A model generated the notes under the pieces. It was not told the origin of the DNA and ran no database searches. It saw only the letters and a program-made list of their open reading frames with translations. Below are positions 9,549 through 17,704 of a stretch of 64,000 nucleotides of DNA, one piece after another. A program made the translations under genes and the position numbers. Source of the DNA: Salinisphaera sp049568105. GTDB lineage: Bacteria; Pseudomonadota; Gammaproteobacteria; Nevskiales; Salinisphaeraceae. Every line of letters starts with the position of its first letter. The stretch's first letter is position 1. Location of the stretch: NCBI RefSeq assembly GCF_049568105.1, contig NZ_CP145335.1:1240001-1304000 (forward strand). Reading direction: 5' to 3'.

Positions 9549-9962
9549 ATGCAGAAAACACTGAGCTACGAAACGCCGGGCCGCTCGACCCGCGATATCA
9601 CCCGCGACGTGGCCGACGTGGTGGCCGAGTCCGATATCCAGGCTGGTCTGGCGCATGTGTTCATCAAGCATACCTCGGCTAGCCTGATGATCTGCGAAAA
9701 CGCCGATCCGACCGTGCGCGAAGACGTCGAAACCTGGATGAGCCAGACCGTGCCAGATGGCGATCCGATGTATGTGCATACCATGGAAGGCCCGGACGAC
9801 ATGCCCGGTCATATCCGCTCGATCCTGACCGGGATGGACGTGACCGTGCCGATCACCGACGGCCGGCTCAATCTCGGTACCTGGCAGGGGATTTATCTCT
9901 ACGAACATCGCAGTTCGCGGCATACGCGCCAGGTGGTAGTCACATTGACCTCGGCGGGCTAG
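9549..9962 (+). CDS. YjbQ/UPF0047 family protein (secondary thiamine-phosphate synthase type)
   Basis: The 137-residue product matches the YjbQ/UPF0047 family throughout. It has the conserved HTSASLMICENAD motif at about 38-50, a YVHTMEGPDDMPGH stretch, and a GTWQGIYLYEHR end that contributes to the active site. Family members form trimers and have weak thiamine-phosphate synthase activity; the physiological role is unsettled. It stands alone between two non-coding stretches. Confidence 0.92.
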   Translation: MQKTLSYETPGRSTRDITRDVADVVAESDIQAGLAHVFIKHTSASLMICENADPTVREDVETWMSQTVPDGDPMYVHTMEGPDDMPGHIRSILTGMDVTVPITDGRLNLGTWQGIYLYEHRSSRHTRQVVVTLTSAG

Positions 9963-10077
9963 CGCGGCGAGGCAGTGCGGCCGGGGCTGAGTGCGACTGG
10001 CCACCCCAGCCAGGCGTTTACGGCCTTTGCGCGCCGTTCTGGGCAGCGTGGATTGCATATAGCGAACTGCTGGCGGC

Positions 10078-10905
10078 CATGAATCGCCGGCTGCGACGCG
10101 CCCCGTCGAAGGTAAGGTCCGCTACCGTCTCCAACACATGGATGTTGCCGAGCAGACTGCTGTCCAGGGCATGGCAGGGTACCCCGGCGCTGGTTCAGAC
10201 GTTGCTTTCGGCAGCTCTCGAAAGCCGTTGGGCACGCCCGGTTCGACGACGGCGAGCCGGCGCAGGTTCCCGAGTCGCCAGGCGGGACTGATGTCGAACA
10301 CTCGAATATGACGGGGCCGTCTGGAGGTGGGTTCGGGCGGTGTCGAAGATATACAGTCGGCGCTCATCGGGTGCGAAAGCCAGTCCGTTCGGGCGAACAA
10401 AGTCGTCGCCGCCGATTTGGAGTTGGCGCTGTCCGGCTCCAGCCGGAACACGAAGCCGCCGTCCTGTTCGGACTCGGTCTTATGGCCGTCGTAGTCGCTG
10501 ATGATGCCGTAGGCGGGGCGCTGAACCAGATGCCGCCGTCCGAGGCGGCGCCCCGTCATTGGGCGCCTTCAGCTGTTCGCCAGCATGGCGATTGGCCCAA
10601 GCCGTGATCCGACCGTCGATCTTGGTACGGCTGATCCGGCGCCCGTGCTCGCAGTTGATCAGGTGCCTTGTCGATCACGGGTATGGCCGTCGGCGTGCCG
10701 GCTCGGCTGGTGGAAGATCTGTACCGCGCCGGCCGGGCTCCAGCGCAGGATGCGATCGTCCAGCACGTTGCTCCAGAGCAGCATATCGCTATCGGCGAAC
10801 TACACCAGGTCTTCGCACCAGCCGAGTCGGTGTGCGAGCGCTCAAGCCAGGCATTGGGCTGGGGCAGATGGCAGAGCCGCGGATTGAAGTGCTCGATCGT
10901 ATTGC
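10078..10905 (-). pseudogene. Degenerate SMP-30/gluconolactonase family gene
   Basis: Minus-strand translation gives pieces of an SMP-30/gluconolactonase/LRE beta-propeller scattered over several frames. In order they are a start-like PRLCHLPQPNAWLER, then DMLLWSNVLDDRILRWSPAG and HQPSRHADGHTRD, an in-frame stop, INCEHGRRISRT, APNDGAASDGGIWFS, PPYGIISDYDGHK, GGFVFRLEPDS, VRPNGLAFAPDERRLYI, and finally RHIRVFD with VVEPGVPNGFR. These follow the family order, but several frameshifts and stops separate them, so no functional protein can be made. It lies downstream of an intact SDR gene on the same strand, which suggests a decaying sugar- or sugar-acid-related operon. Confidence 0.8.
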
Positions 10906-11136
10906 TCGTTGACTCTCCGTGATGTTGGCAGCTGCATCCATGCCCGCAGTTGGCGGCGGCTCTTGGGCCAGAGCAGGATGCAGCCGAAACTTGTGTACGC
11001 ACCGGTGTTATACGGGGTGCCCGTGTGGGCCGATCGCCGGCGCTCAGGCTAGGCTCAGCACCTCGGCGTTGTGGCCGCGCTGCGCTTGGTGCTGCCGGCG
11101 GGTCGCGATCGCAGCGCGGCTTAGATCAGGCCTGGA

Positions 11137-11880
11137 TCAGCCGCGGCCGATATACGGCATGCCGCTGGCCATCACGGTCATGAACGGTACGTTGGCATCC
11201 GACGGCAGATTGGCCATGAACCGGATTGCCTGAGCGACGTTATCGACCGACATCACCGATTCGGCCGCCATGCGGCCATCGGCTTGGGGCACGCCGGCCG
11301 ACATCGCCTCGGTCATCTCGCTGGCGGCATTACCGATATCGATCTGGCCGCAGTTGATGCCGTGCGGGCGACCGTCTAGAGCGATCGACTTGGTCAGACC
11401 GGTTATGGCGTGCTTGGTCGCAGTATAGGGTGCCGAGCCTGGGCGTGGTACATGGGCCGAGATCGAGCCGTTGTTGATGATGCGTCCGCCGGCCGGGTGT
11501 TGTCGCTTCATCAGTCGATAAGCGGCCTGCGCGCAGAGAAAGGCGCCGGTGAGATTGACGTTGACCAGGGCCTGCCAGTCTGCGACGTCAACGTCGCCGA
11601 ACTCGGTGGCTGGCAGGTTCAGGCCGGCGTTGTTGAACAGCAGATCCAGCCGGCCGAAATGCTGTTCGATGGTCTCGAACAGTGCCGCGACCGAGGCGGC
11701 ATCGGCGACATCGGTTGGCACCACCAGCGGCTCGCCGTCGAGCTCGGCAGCGACCGCGGTCAGCGGCGCCTCGCGGCGACCGACCAGGGCCAGTTCGAAG
11801 CCGGCGTCATCAAGGGCGAGCGTACAGGCACGGCCGATGCCGTGGCCTGCGCCGGTCACCAGGGCGATTTTTGTCGTCAT
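11137..11880 (-). CDS. Short-chain dehydrogenase/reductase (SDR)
   Basis: A complete classical SDR of 247 residues. It has the nucleotide-binding TGAGHGIG at 9-16, NNAG at 83-86, and the catalytic Ser139, Tyr152 and Lys156 (YTATK). It would be an NAD(P)-dependent alcohol/ketone oxidoreductase; the substrate cannot be told from sequence. It is isolated, with a decayed SMP-30 gene downstream on the same strand and an insertion-like element upstream, so it may be the survivor of a lost catabolic operon. Confidence 0.9.
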   Translation of the reverse strand: MTTKIALVTGAGHGIGRACTLALDDAGFELALVGRREAPLTAVAAELDGEPLVVPTDVADAASVAALFETIEQHFGRLDLLFNNAGLNLPATEFGDVDVADWQALVNVNLTGAFLCAQAAYRLMKRQHPAGGRIINNGSISAHVPRPGSAPYTATKHAITGLTKSIALDGRPHGINCGQIDIGNAASEMTEAMSAGVPQADGRMAAESVMSVDNVAQAIRFMANLPSDANVPFMTVMASGMPYIGRG

Positions 11881-12068
11881 TGTTGCTTTGAGCGGCTGTA
11901 GTTGATTGGATGACCCAGCCTAGGGGCTGTCGGCGTTGCGTGCGAGTTCCCGCCCAGCGTTCGCTGAAAAATCGGGACGGCCAGGTGGGCTGGCACGAAA
12001 CGGGCGACGTCGTTCTATGCGAGGACGCGACAGGGCTGGCCAGCCCTCGTGCCGCTGATCACTGAATG

Positions 12069-12342
12069 CTAGAGCCTGTTGAGGTTTCGTTCGAGCGCCG
12101 TGTTGCCGCCCCGAATCGTGGCTAGCAGGACCGAGCCGCCGGTTCTGGGCGTGCGCCGATCAAGGCTCGTTCTGCGGTCCGACGCGATTGCGGGCACAGC
12201 TCTTCGAAACAACGGCTGTTGGGCCGCCATCCAGCGTTACCGCGTACTGACGTGGCGCAACTACGTTGCATTCGCGGCGCCTCGGCTGAGACAGCCCAAT
12301 GGTCCTTGGCGCGGACTCGCAGGATACCTCAACACGCCCTAG
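12069..12342. mobile_element. Small non-autonomous element with IS-like inverted ends
   Basis: The left end (from 12069, CTAGAGCCTGTTGAGGT) and the reverse complement of the right end (12342 back, CTAGGGCGTGTTGAGGT) are imperfect terminal inverted repeats matching at about 22 of 27 positions. Both tips are flanked by CTAG, compatible with a duplicated TA-type target. The interior is only about 220 bp and contains no transposase fragment I can recognise. Size and structure fit a MITE or an internally deleted IS; the end sequences resemble those of IS5-type elements from memory. Confidence 0.5.
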
Positions 12343-12519
12343 AACCTTCGGGCGGGGCCCATCAAGCATGGACCTTCTGTAGCGTTGTGGTCGCGATCAC
12401 GGCCGTCGCGTTACAAGACGGGGCTAAGTCCGAGGCACAGCCGCCAAGCGAGCGATTGGGGCGTCGAGCGCCGTGGCCGCGGCGCTCGGCGGTTGCCACG
12501 GTGTGGCTACGTTTGCCAT

Positions 12520-12558
12520 TCGCCCGGGGTGCAACTGCCGATGCGGCGCCCCGGGCGA
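12520..12558 (-). terminator. Strong hairpin just downstream of purH
   Basis: TCGCCCGGGG (12520-12529) pairs perfectly with CCCCGGGCGA (12549-12558). The loop contains a second small hairpin, GCCG-ATG-CGGC. It begins 15 nt past the purH stop on the minus strand. There is no T run, so termination may be assisted, or the hairpin may protect the mRNA 3' end. Confidence 0.5.
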
Positions 12559-12573
12559 GCCTGACGCAGGCGC

Positions 12574-14169
12574 TTAGTGTCGAAAATGCCGCATGCCGGT
12601 GAATAGCATGGCGATGCCGGCTTCGTCGGCGGCGGCGATGATCTCGTCGTCGCGGATCGAGCCACCAGGCTGGATCACGGCAGCGACGCCGGCCTCGGCT
12701 GCGGTGTCGATACCGTCGCGGAACGGGAAGAAAGCATCCGAGGCCATCACCGAACCGGCGATCTCAAGCTCGGCGTCGGCCGCTTTTTGGCGGGCGATGC
12801 GCGCCGAGTCCACCCGGCTCATCTGGCCGGCGCCGATGCCGACCGTCGCACCGTCACGGGCATAGACGATGGCATTGGATTTGACGTATTTCGCGACCCG
12901 CCAAGCGAACAGCATGTCTTGCAGCTGGGTGCCGGTCGGCTCGGTCGCGGTCACGGCCTTGAGCTGGCTACGATCGAGTAATTCGCTGTCGTCGTCCTGA
13001 ACCAGCAGGCCGCCGGCGATCGGTTTGAGCATGAGCCCGTCGGAACCGGTCTGCTGCCAAGCGCCGGTGGCCAGCACCCGCAGGTTCTTCTTTTTCGAGA
13101 AGACGCGCAATGCCTCATCGGTAATGCTTGGCGCCAGAATGACTTCGGCGAACTGGTTAGCCAGGATCGCTTCGGCGGTCTCGGCGCCGAGTTCGCCGTT
13201 GAAGGCGATGATGCCGCCGAACGACGACACCGGGTCGGTCGCAAAGGCACGCTGGTAGGCGGCGGTCAGATCTGGGGCGACCGCAACCCCGCAGGGGTTG
13301 GCGTGTTTGACGATCACACAGGCCGGCGCTTGATCGAAGGCTTTGACACAGGCGAGCGCTGCGTCGGCATCGGCCAGATTGTTGTACGACAAGGCCTTGC
13401 CTTGGCAGACCCGGGCCTCGACCAGACTGGCCTCGACCGTGGATTCGCCGGCATAGAGGGCCGCGCGCTGGTGTGGATTCTCGCCGTAGCGCAGATCGGC
13501 GCGCTTGCTATAGGCTGGGGCGAAGCGCGCCGGAAGAGCGTTGTCGTCGCCGGCATCAGCCGGTGCGTCGTGGCCGGACAGATAGGCGGCGATCGCCCGA
13601 TCGTAGCCGGCGGTATGGCTAAAGCCTTTGGCGGCCAGCCGGCGGCGGGTGGCCTCGAGTGTGCCGCCGTGCTCAGTCAGGTCGGCCAGAACGCTGTCAT
13701 AGTCGGCGCCGTCGACCACCAAAGTGACGTCGGCGTGATTCTTGGCCGCAGCGCGCAGCATGGCGGGGCCACCGATGTCGATGGTCTCGATCGCGGTCGC
13801 CCGGTCGGTGTCGGGCTTGGCGATGGTCTGCTCGAAGGGATAGAGATTGACCACCACCAGATCGATGGGTGCGATGTCCTGCTCGGCCATGACACCGTCG
13901 TCGGTGCCGCGCCGGCCCAAGATGCCGCCATGAATCTTCGGGTGCAGGGTTTTGACCCGGCCGTCCATGATTTCCGGCGCGCCGGTATGGGTCGATACGT
14001 CGGTCACGGTGATGCCGGCTTCGCGCAGCATCCGCGCGGTGCCGCCGGTCGATAGGATTTCGACGCCGTGTGTCTCGGTGAGCGCACGGGCGAAATCGGC
14101 AACACCGGTCTTGTCGGAAACACTGATCAGAGCGCGACGGATGGGGGCGACGGAGGCAGTCGAAGTCAT
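12574..14169 (-). CDS. purH: Bifunctional AICAR formyltransferase/IMP cyclohydrolase
   Basis: PurH performs the last two steps of IMP synthesis. The 531-residue protein has the N-terminal cyclohydrolase (MGS-like) domain beginning RRALISVSDKTG and the C-terminal transformylase with the catalytic KHANPCG motif near residue 265. The ATG at 14169 is chosen because the product then matches the family length (E. coli 529). A longer reading to 14223 would run through the fis terminator. The start lies only 23 nt after that terminator's T run, which has regulatory implications (see findings). Confidence 0.96.
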   Translation of the reverse strand: MTSTASVAPIRRALISVSDKTGVADFARALTETHGVEILSTGGTARMLREAGITVTDVSTHTGAPEIMDGRVKTLHPKIHGGILGRRGTDDGVMAEQDIAPIDLVVVNLYPFEQTIAKPDTDRATAIETIDIGGPAMLRAAAKNHADVTLVVDGADYDSVLADLTEHGGTLEATRRRLAAKGFSHTAGYDRAIAAYLSGHDAPADAGDDNALPARFAPAYSKRADLRYGENPHQRAALYAGESTVEASLVEARVCQGKALSYNNLADADAALACVKAFDQAPACVIVKHANPCGVAVAPDLTAAYQRAFATDPVSSFGGIIAFNGELGAETAEAILANQFAEVILAPSITDEALRVFSKKKNLRVLATGAWQQTGSDGLMLKPIAGGLLVQDDDSELLDRSQLKAVTATEPTGTQLQDMLFAWRVAKYVKSNAIVYARDGATVGIGAGQMSRVDSARIARQKAADAELEIAGSVMASDAFFPFRDGIDTAAEAGVAAVIQPGGSIRDDEIIAAADEAGIAMLFTGMRHFRH

Positions 14170-14191
14170 GGCGATAACGGTTGGGGGCAAA

Positions 14192-14214
14192 CAAAAAAAC
14201 CCGCGACGCGGGTT
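14192..14214 (-). terminator. Intrinsic terminator after fis
   Basis: On the minus strand AACCCGCG-T-CGCGGGTT is followed by a run of seven T residues (14192-14198). It begins 25 nt past the fis stop and ends 23 nt before the purH ATG. It is the clearest rho-independent terminator in this region. Confidence 0.85.
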
Positions 14215-14238
14215 ACGGCACACGCGCCACGGCGCGCG

Positions 14239-14502
14239 TTACTGGTCGAGGTTGTAGCTGCGCAGTTTCTTGCGCAGCGTGCCGCGGTTGATACCGAGCA
14301 TGCTGGCAGTCTTGGACTGGTTGCCGCGATTGTATTCGAGCACGCGTTCCAGCAGCGGGCGCTCAACTTGTTCGAGGATCATTCGGTAGAGATCGGTCGG
14401 CGGCGCGCTGCCGTTCAAAGACTCGAAATAACGGTCGAGACTGGCCCCGACATAGTGACTCAGCGGCTGGGCAGTGTCCTCGTCGGCGTCGGAATGGCGC
14501 AT
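14239..14502 (-). CDS. fis: DNA-binding protein Fis
   Basis: Fis is a nucleoid protein and growth-phase regulator. The 87-residue product carries the N-terminal dimerisation region and the C-terminal helix-turn-helix, with the family core RPLLERVLEYNRGNQSKTA and LGINRGTLRKKLRSY. Length and sequence are typical. In many gammaproteobacteria dusB sits between prmA and fis; here prmA precedes fis directly with an 84-nt gap. Confidence 0.96.
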   Translation of the reverse strand: MRHSDADEDTAQPLSHYVGASLDRYFESLNGSAPPTDLYRMILEQVERPLLERVLEYNRGNQSKTASMLGINRGTLRKKLRSYNLDQ

Positions 14503-14586
14503 CCGTGAAAAAGTCTGAGGTGGAACAGCGCGAAACTATAACGGCAATCGACGGCCAGCAAAAGGCGACGATCGGCGGTATCGTGC

Positions 14587-15468
14587 TCAGCGGCCCGCGC
14601 GATGGCCGACCAAACGTGCCCAGTCGTCTTCCAGAGCCGGCTGTTCAAACACGAAGGCCGGCTGGTAGGCACTGGTCACATCCTCGATCTGGCGCGACAG
14701 CAGGCCCGCCATCACCAGGGGGGCTCCGGCGGCCGCCAGTTCGGTCAGCGTCGGCGCCAGCGAGATTAGCGGCTTGGCCAGAATATTGGCGAGCACGATA
14801 TCGAACGGTGCACCTTCGATCGCATCCATGGCCGGTGTGAGAATCCGATCGGAGACATCGTTGCGAACGGCGTTCTCACGGGTGGCCCGGACCGCCTGAT
14901 CGTCGATATCCACAGCCACGACCTGTGCAGCGCCCAGCCGGGCGGCCGCGATCGCCAGGATGCCCGAGCCACAGCCGTAGTCGACGACCCGTTTGCCGGT
15001 CAGATCCTGGGCCGCCAGCCAATGCAGGCACAGGCTAGTGGTCGGGTGGGTGCCGGTGCCGAAAGCCAGGCCTGGGTCGAGCCGTACGACGACGGCGTCA
15101 TCGGCGGCAGCCACTTCGGCGCTATGCGGGGCGATCCATAGCCGCTCGCCGAAGATCAGCGGCGGATGTTCGGCCAGCCAGGCGCTGGCCCAGTCCTGGT
15201 TTTCCAGGGTCTGGGTTTCGATGACGAGATCGTCGCCGAGTGCCTCGCGCAGGGCCGCCGTGATCGGCTCGGCAGGCGTGCCCTGGGTGAACAGACCGAT
15301 CACCCGGGCGCGCTCGAAAGCCGGCTGGCTGTTGGGCGTTTCTTCGACCGTCAGGTCGTCGCCAGCATCCAGCTCGGTGATCGCCTCGGCACCGTATTCC
15401 TCGAACACCGCTTCGGCCAGCGCTGTGCGATGGGTGGTTGCCGTGATCTGCAGCCAGGCGATGCTCAT
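14587..15468 (-). CDS. prmA: Ribosomal protein L11 methyltransferase
   Basis: PrmA trimethylates ribosomal protein L11 using SAM. From the ATG at 15468 the product is 293 residues with an N-terminal substrate-recognition domain and a Rossmann methyltransferase domain. The SAM motif VVDYGCGSGIL is at about 161-171 and the NILAKPL motif at about 228-234. The start overlaps the accC stop by four bases (ATGA), which favours this start over the in-frame extension to 15555. Confidence 0.95.
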   Translation of the reverse strand: MSIAWLQITATTHRTALAEAVFEEYGAEAITELDAGDDLTVEETPNSQPAFERARVIGLFTQGTPAEPITAALREALGDDLVIETQTLENQDWASAWLAEHPPLIFGERLWIAPHSAEVAAADDAVVVRLDPGLAFGTGTHPTTSLCLHWLAAQDLTGKRVVDYGCGSGILAIAAARLGAAQVVAVDIDDQAVRATRENAVRNDVSDRILTPAMDAIEGAPFDIVLANILAKPLISLAPTLTELAAAGAPLVMAGLLSRQIEDVTSAYQPAFVFEQPALEDDWARLVGHRAGR

Positions 15469-16820
15469 CCCTTGCCCAGGCGCTGGCGGATCTTTTTCTC
15501 CAGCCAATGGATCGATACGCCGCCGTCGGCGAACTCCGGATCGTTGATAATCCACTGATGCAGCGACAGATTGGTATGGATGCCTTCGACGACCATCTCC
15601 GACAGCGCCATGTCCATGCGCGCACGAGCGGCGTCGCGGGTATCACCGTGGGCAATCAGCTTGCCGATCAGCGAATCGTAGTAGGGCGGCACCGAATAGC
15701 CGGCATACATATGGCTGTCCATGCGGATGCCGGGCCCGCCCGGCGCATGATACTGCTCGACCTTGCCGGGTGAAGGCGCGAAAGTTTCTGGATGCTCGGC
15801 GTTGACCCGGCATTCGATGGCATGCCCACGTAGGACGATATCGTCCTGGGTATAGCGCAGTTTTTCGCCGGCGGCGATACGCAGCTGTTCGGCGACCAGG
15901 TCCACGCCGGTGACCATCTCGGTGACCGGATGCTCGACCTGAATACGGGTATTCATTTCGATGAAATGGAATTCGCCGTTCTCATACAGGAACTCGAAGG
16001 TGCCGGCGCCGCGATAGTTCAGGCGTTTGCACGCATCGACGCAGAGGTTGCCGATATGCTCGCGCTGTTCCGGGGTAATGCCCGGGGCCGGCGATTCTTC
16101 GACCACTTTCTGATGACGACGCTGCGGCGAACAGTCGCGCTCGCCTAGGTGGATGGCGTTGCCGTGGGTATCGCACAGCACCTGGACTTCCACATGGCGT
16201 GGCAGCTCCAGATACTTTTCCATATAGACCTGGGGGTTGCCGAAGGCACTGGCCGCTTCGCGGCGCGCCATATCGACTGCACCGGCCAGATCGTCCGGTT
16301 CGTAGACGACATGCATGCCGCGGCCGCCGCCGCCACCCACGGCCTTGATGATCACGGGATAGCCGATGCGATCGGCGATTTCGCGGTTTTCGACGTCGTC
16401 GGCGGTCAGCGGCTTGCCGGAACCGGGTACGCACGGCACTCCAGCAGCTTGCATTTCCTGGATCGCCGAGGTCTTGTCGCCCATCAGGCGGATGGTCTCG
16501 GCGGTCGGCCCGATAAAGGTAAAACCCGACTGCTCGACCGATTCGGCGAAATCGGCGTTCTCCGACAAAAAGCCATAGCCTGGATGGATGGCGGTCGCCC
16601 CGGCGACTTCAGCCGTGCTCATCAGGGTCGCCATGTTTAGATAGCTGGCTGTTGCCGAGGGGGGGCCGATACAGACGGCCTCTTCGGCCAGCAGCACATG
16701 TTTTTGATCGCGATCGGCCGATGAATAGGCTGCGATCACCGGAATATCGAGCTGCCGACAGGCGCGCAGGATACGCAGCGCGATTTCGCCGCGATTGGCG
16801 ATGAGAACCTTGTCCAGCAT
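15465..16820 (-). CDS. accC: Acetyl-CoA carboxylase biotin carboxylase subunit
   Basis: AccC carboxylates the biotin on AccB in the first step of fatty-acid synthesis. The 451-residue protein starts MLDKVLIANRGEIALRI and has the ATP-grasp glycine loop KAVGGGGGRGMH, the EMNTRIQVEHPVTE motif and the C-terminal biotin carboxylase domain. Length is normal. It is transcribed after accB across a 144-nt gap holding a strong hairpin (16921-16950), and is coupled to prmA by a four-base overlap. Confidence 0.98.
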   Translation of the reverse strand: MLDKVLIANRGEIALRILRACRQLDIPVIAAYSSADRDQKHVLLAEEAVCIGPPSATASYLNMATLMSTAEVAGATAIHPGYGFLSENADFAESVEQSGFTFIGPTAETIRLMGDKTSAIQEMQAAGVPCVPGSGKPLTADDVENREIADRIGYPVIIKAVGGGGGRGMHVVYEPDDLAGAVDMARREAASAFGNPQVYMEKYLELPRHVEVQVLCDTHGNAIHLGERDCSPQRRHQKVVEESPAPGITPEQREHIGNLCVDACKRLNYRGAGTFEFLYENGEFHFIEMNTRIQVEHPVTEMVTGVDLVAEQLRIAAGEKLRYTQDDIVLRGHAIECRVNAEHPETFAPSPGKVEQYHAPGGPGIRMDSHMYAGYSVPPYYDSLIGKLIAHGDTRDAARARMDMALSEMVVEGIHTNLSLHQWIINDPEFADGGVSIHWLEKKIRQRLGKG

Positions 16821-16920
16821 GAATCAACCTCTGGTCTGGTCGTCCGCGCGCCCGGCTTGGGGCTTGGCGCCGACGCGATATCGTTGTTCCCGTGGGCACA
16901 GCACGGCGTTGTCGTCAGAT

Positions 16921-16950
16921 ATTCGCCGCTTGCGTAAGCACGCGGCGAAT
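16921..16950 (-). other. Stem-loop between accB and accC
   Basis: ATTCGCCGC and GCGGCGAAT form a perfect 9-bp stem. After one mismatch it continues as TGC/GCA closed by a four-base loop. It lies 15 nt after the accB stop with no T run following. It may be an mRNA-processing or stability element that lets accB be expressed above accC. Confidence 0.6.
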
Positions 16951-16964
16951 ACGGTCCGGCGGGT

Positions 16965-17435
16965 TTATTTGACCACGAACAGCGGCTGGTCGTATTCCAC
17001 CGGCTGACCGTTATCGACCAGGATCTCGCTGACCGTGCCCGACACTTCCGCCTCGATCTGGTTGAGCATCTTCATGGCCTCGATAATGCAGACCGTATCG
17101 CTCGGGCTGACGTTATCGCCGACGTCGACGAACGGCTTGGCCTCGGGGGCCGGTGCGCGATAGAAAGTGCCGACCATCGGCGAGCGGATCACATGCCCTT
17201 CGGGGGTAGCGCCGTCGCCGCTGCCGCCCGAGGCATTGTCGGCCGCCGGCGCCTGGGGCTCGGCCGGGGCCGCGGCCGGAGCCGCCATATAGGCAGCCGG
17301 CGGTGCGCTCGGCTGGCTGCCGGCCGGCGGATAGCGGCCAATGCGTACCGATTCCTCGCCCTCGGTGATCTCCAGTTCGGCGATGCCCGAATCCTCGACG
17401 AGCTCGATCAGTTTTTTGAGTTTTCGGATATCCAT
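16965..17435 (-). CDS. accB: Acetyl-CoA carboxylase biotin carboxyl carrier protein
   Basis: AccB carries the biotin of acetyl-CoA carboxylase. The 156-residue protein has the N-terminal MDIRKLKKLIELVE helix, an Ala/Pro-rich flexible linker at about 36-80 and the biotinyl domain with EAMKM, in which Lys122 is the biotinylation site. It is the first gene of the accB-accC-prmA-fis run. Confidence 0.97.
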   Translation of the reverse strand: MDIRKLKKLIELVEDSGIAELEITEGEESVRIGRYPPAGSQPSAPPAAYMAAPAAAPAEPQAPAADNASGGSGDGATPEGHVIRSPMVGTFYRAPAPEAKPFVDVGDNVSPSDTVCIIEAMKMLNQIEAEVSGTVSEILVDNGQPVEYDQPLFVVK

Positions 17436-17628
17436 GGTATGTCGATTACTCCTGCTCGGGCACGGCGGACCGATACCTTAGACCCGGTATGTCGGGGGCA
17501 GATTCGATCCGCGATCCGGGCGGGATAAGCTGGGCGCCCGGCGACGCGCATGTGTTCCATGACGAGTGTGCCGCATGCGCTGGCCGTGCACAACTGTGGC
17601 TTTCGAATTCGCTGCTGTTCGGTGCTTT

Positions 17629-17657
17629 ATTGTAGAATGTTCGCCGACGATCGGCCA
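17629..17657 (-). promoter_or_regulatory. Possible promoter of the accB operon
   Basis: On the minus strand TACAAT (17629-17634) is a five-of-six -10 box. A weak TGGCCG lies 17 bp upstream as a possible -35. It would give a leader of about 185 nt before accB, in the 269-bp gap after the TlpA gene. Confidence 0.4.
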
Positions 17658-17704
17658 TTTTGGCAGGCGCGCGATGTCCTGCAAATGCCTGATCTGGCGT
17701 TTTT

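Larger units (their letters stand above)
11881..12573. other. Non-coding stretch between the SDR gene and purH
   Basis: About 690 bp without a supportable gene. It contains the 274-bp inverted-repeat element at 12069-12342 and a strong hairpin at 12520-12558. The remaining sequence shows no recognisable protein in any frame. Confidence 0.55.

Noticed and set aside
12079..12369. Short frames inside the inverted-repeat element, considered as transposase remnants
   Set aside because: No DDE-type or other transposase motif is visible on either strand.
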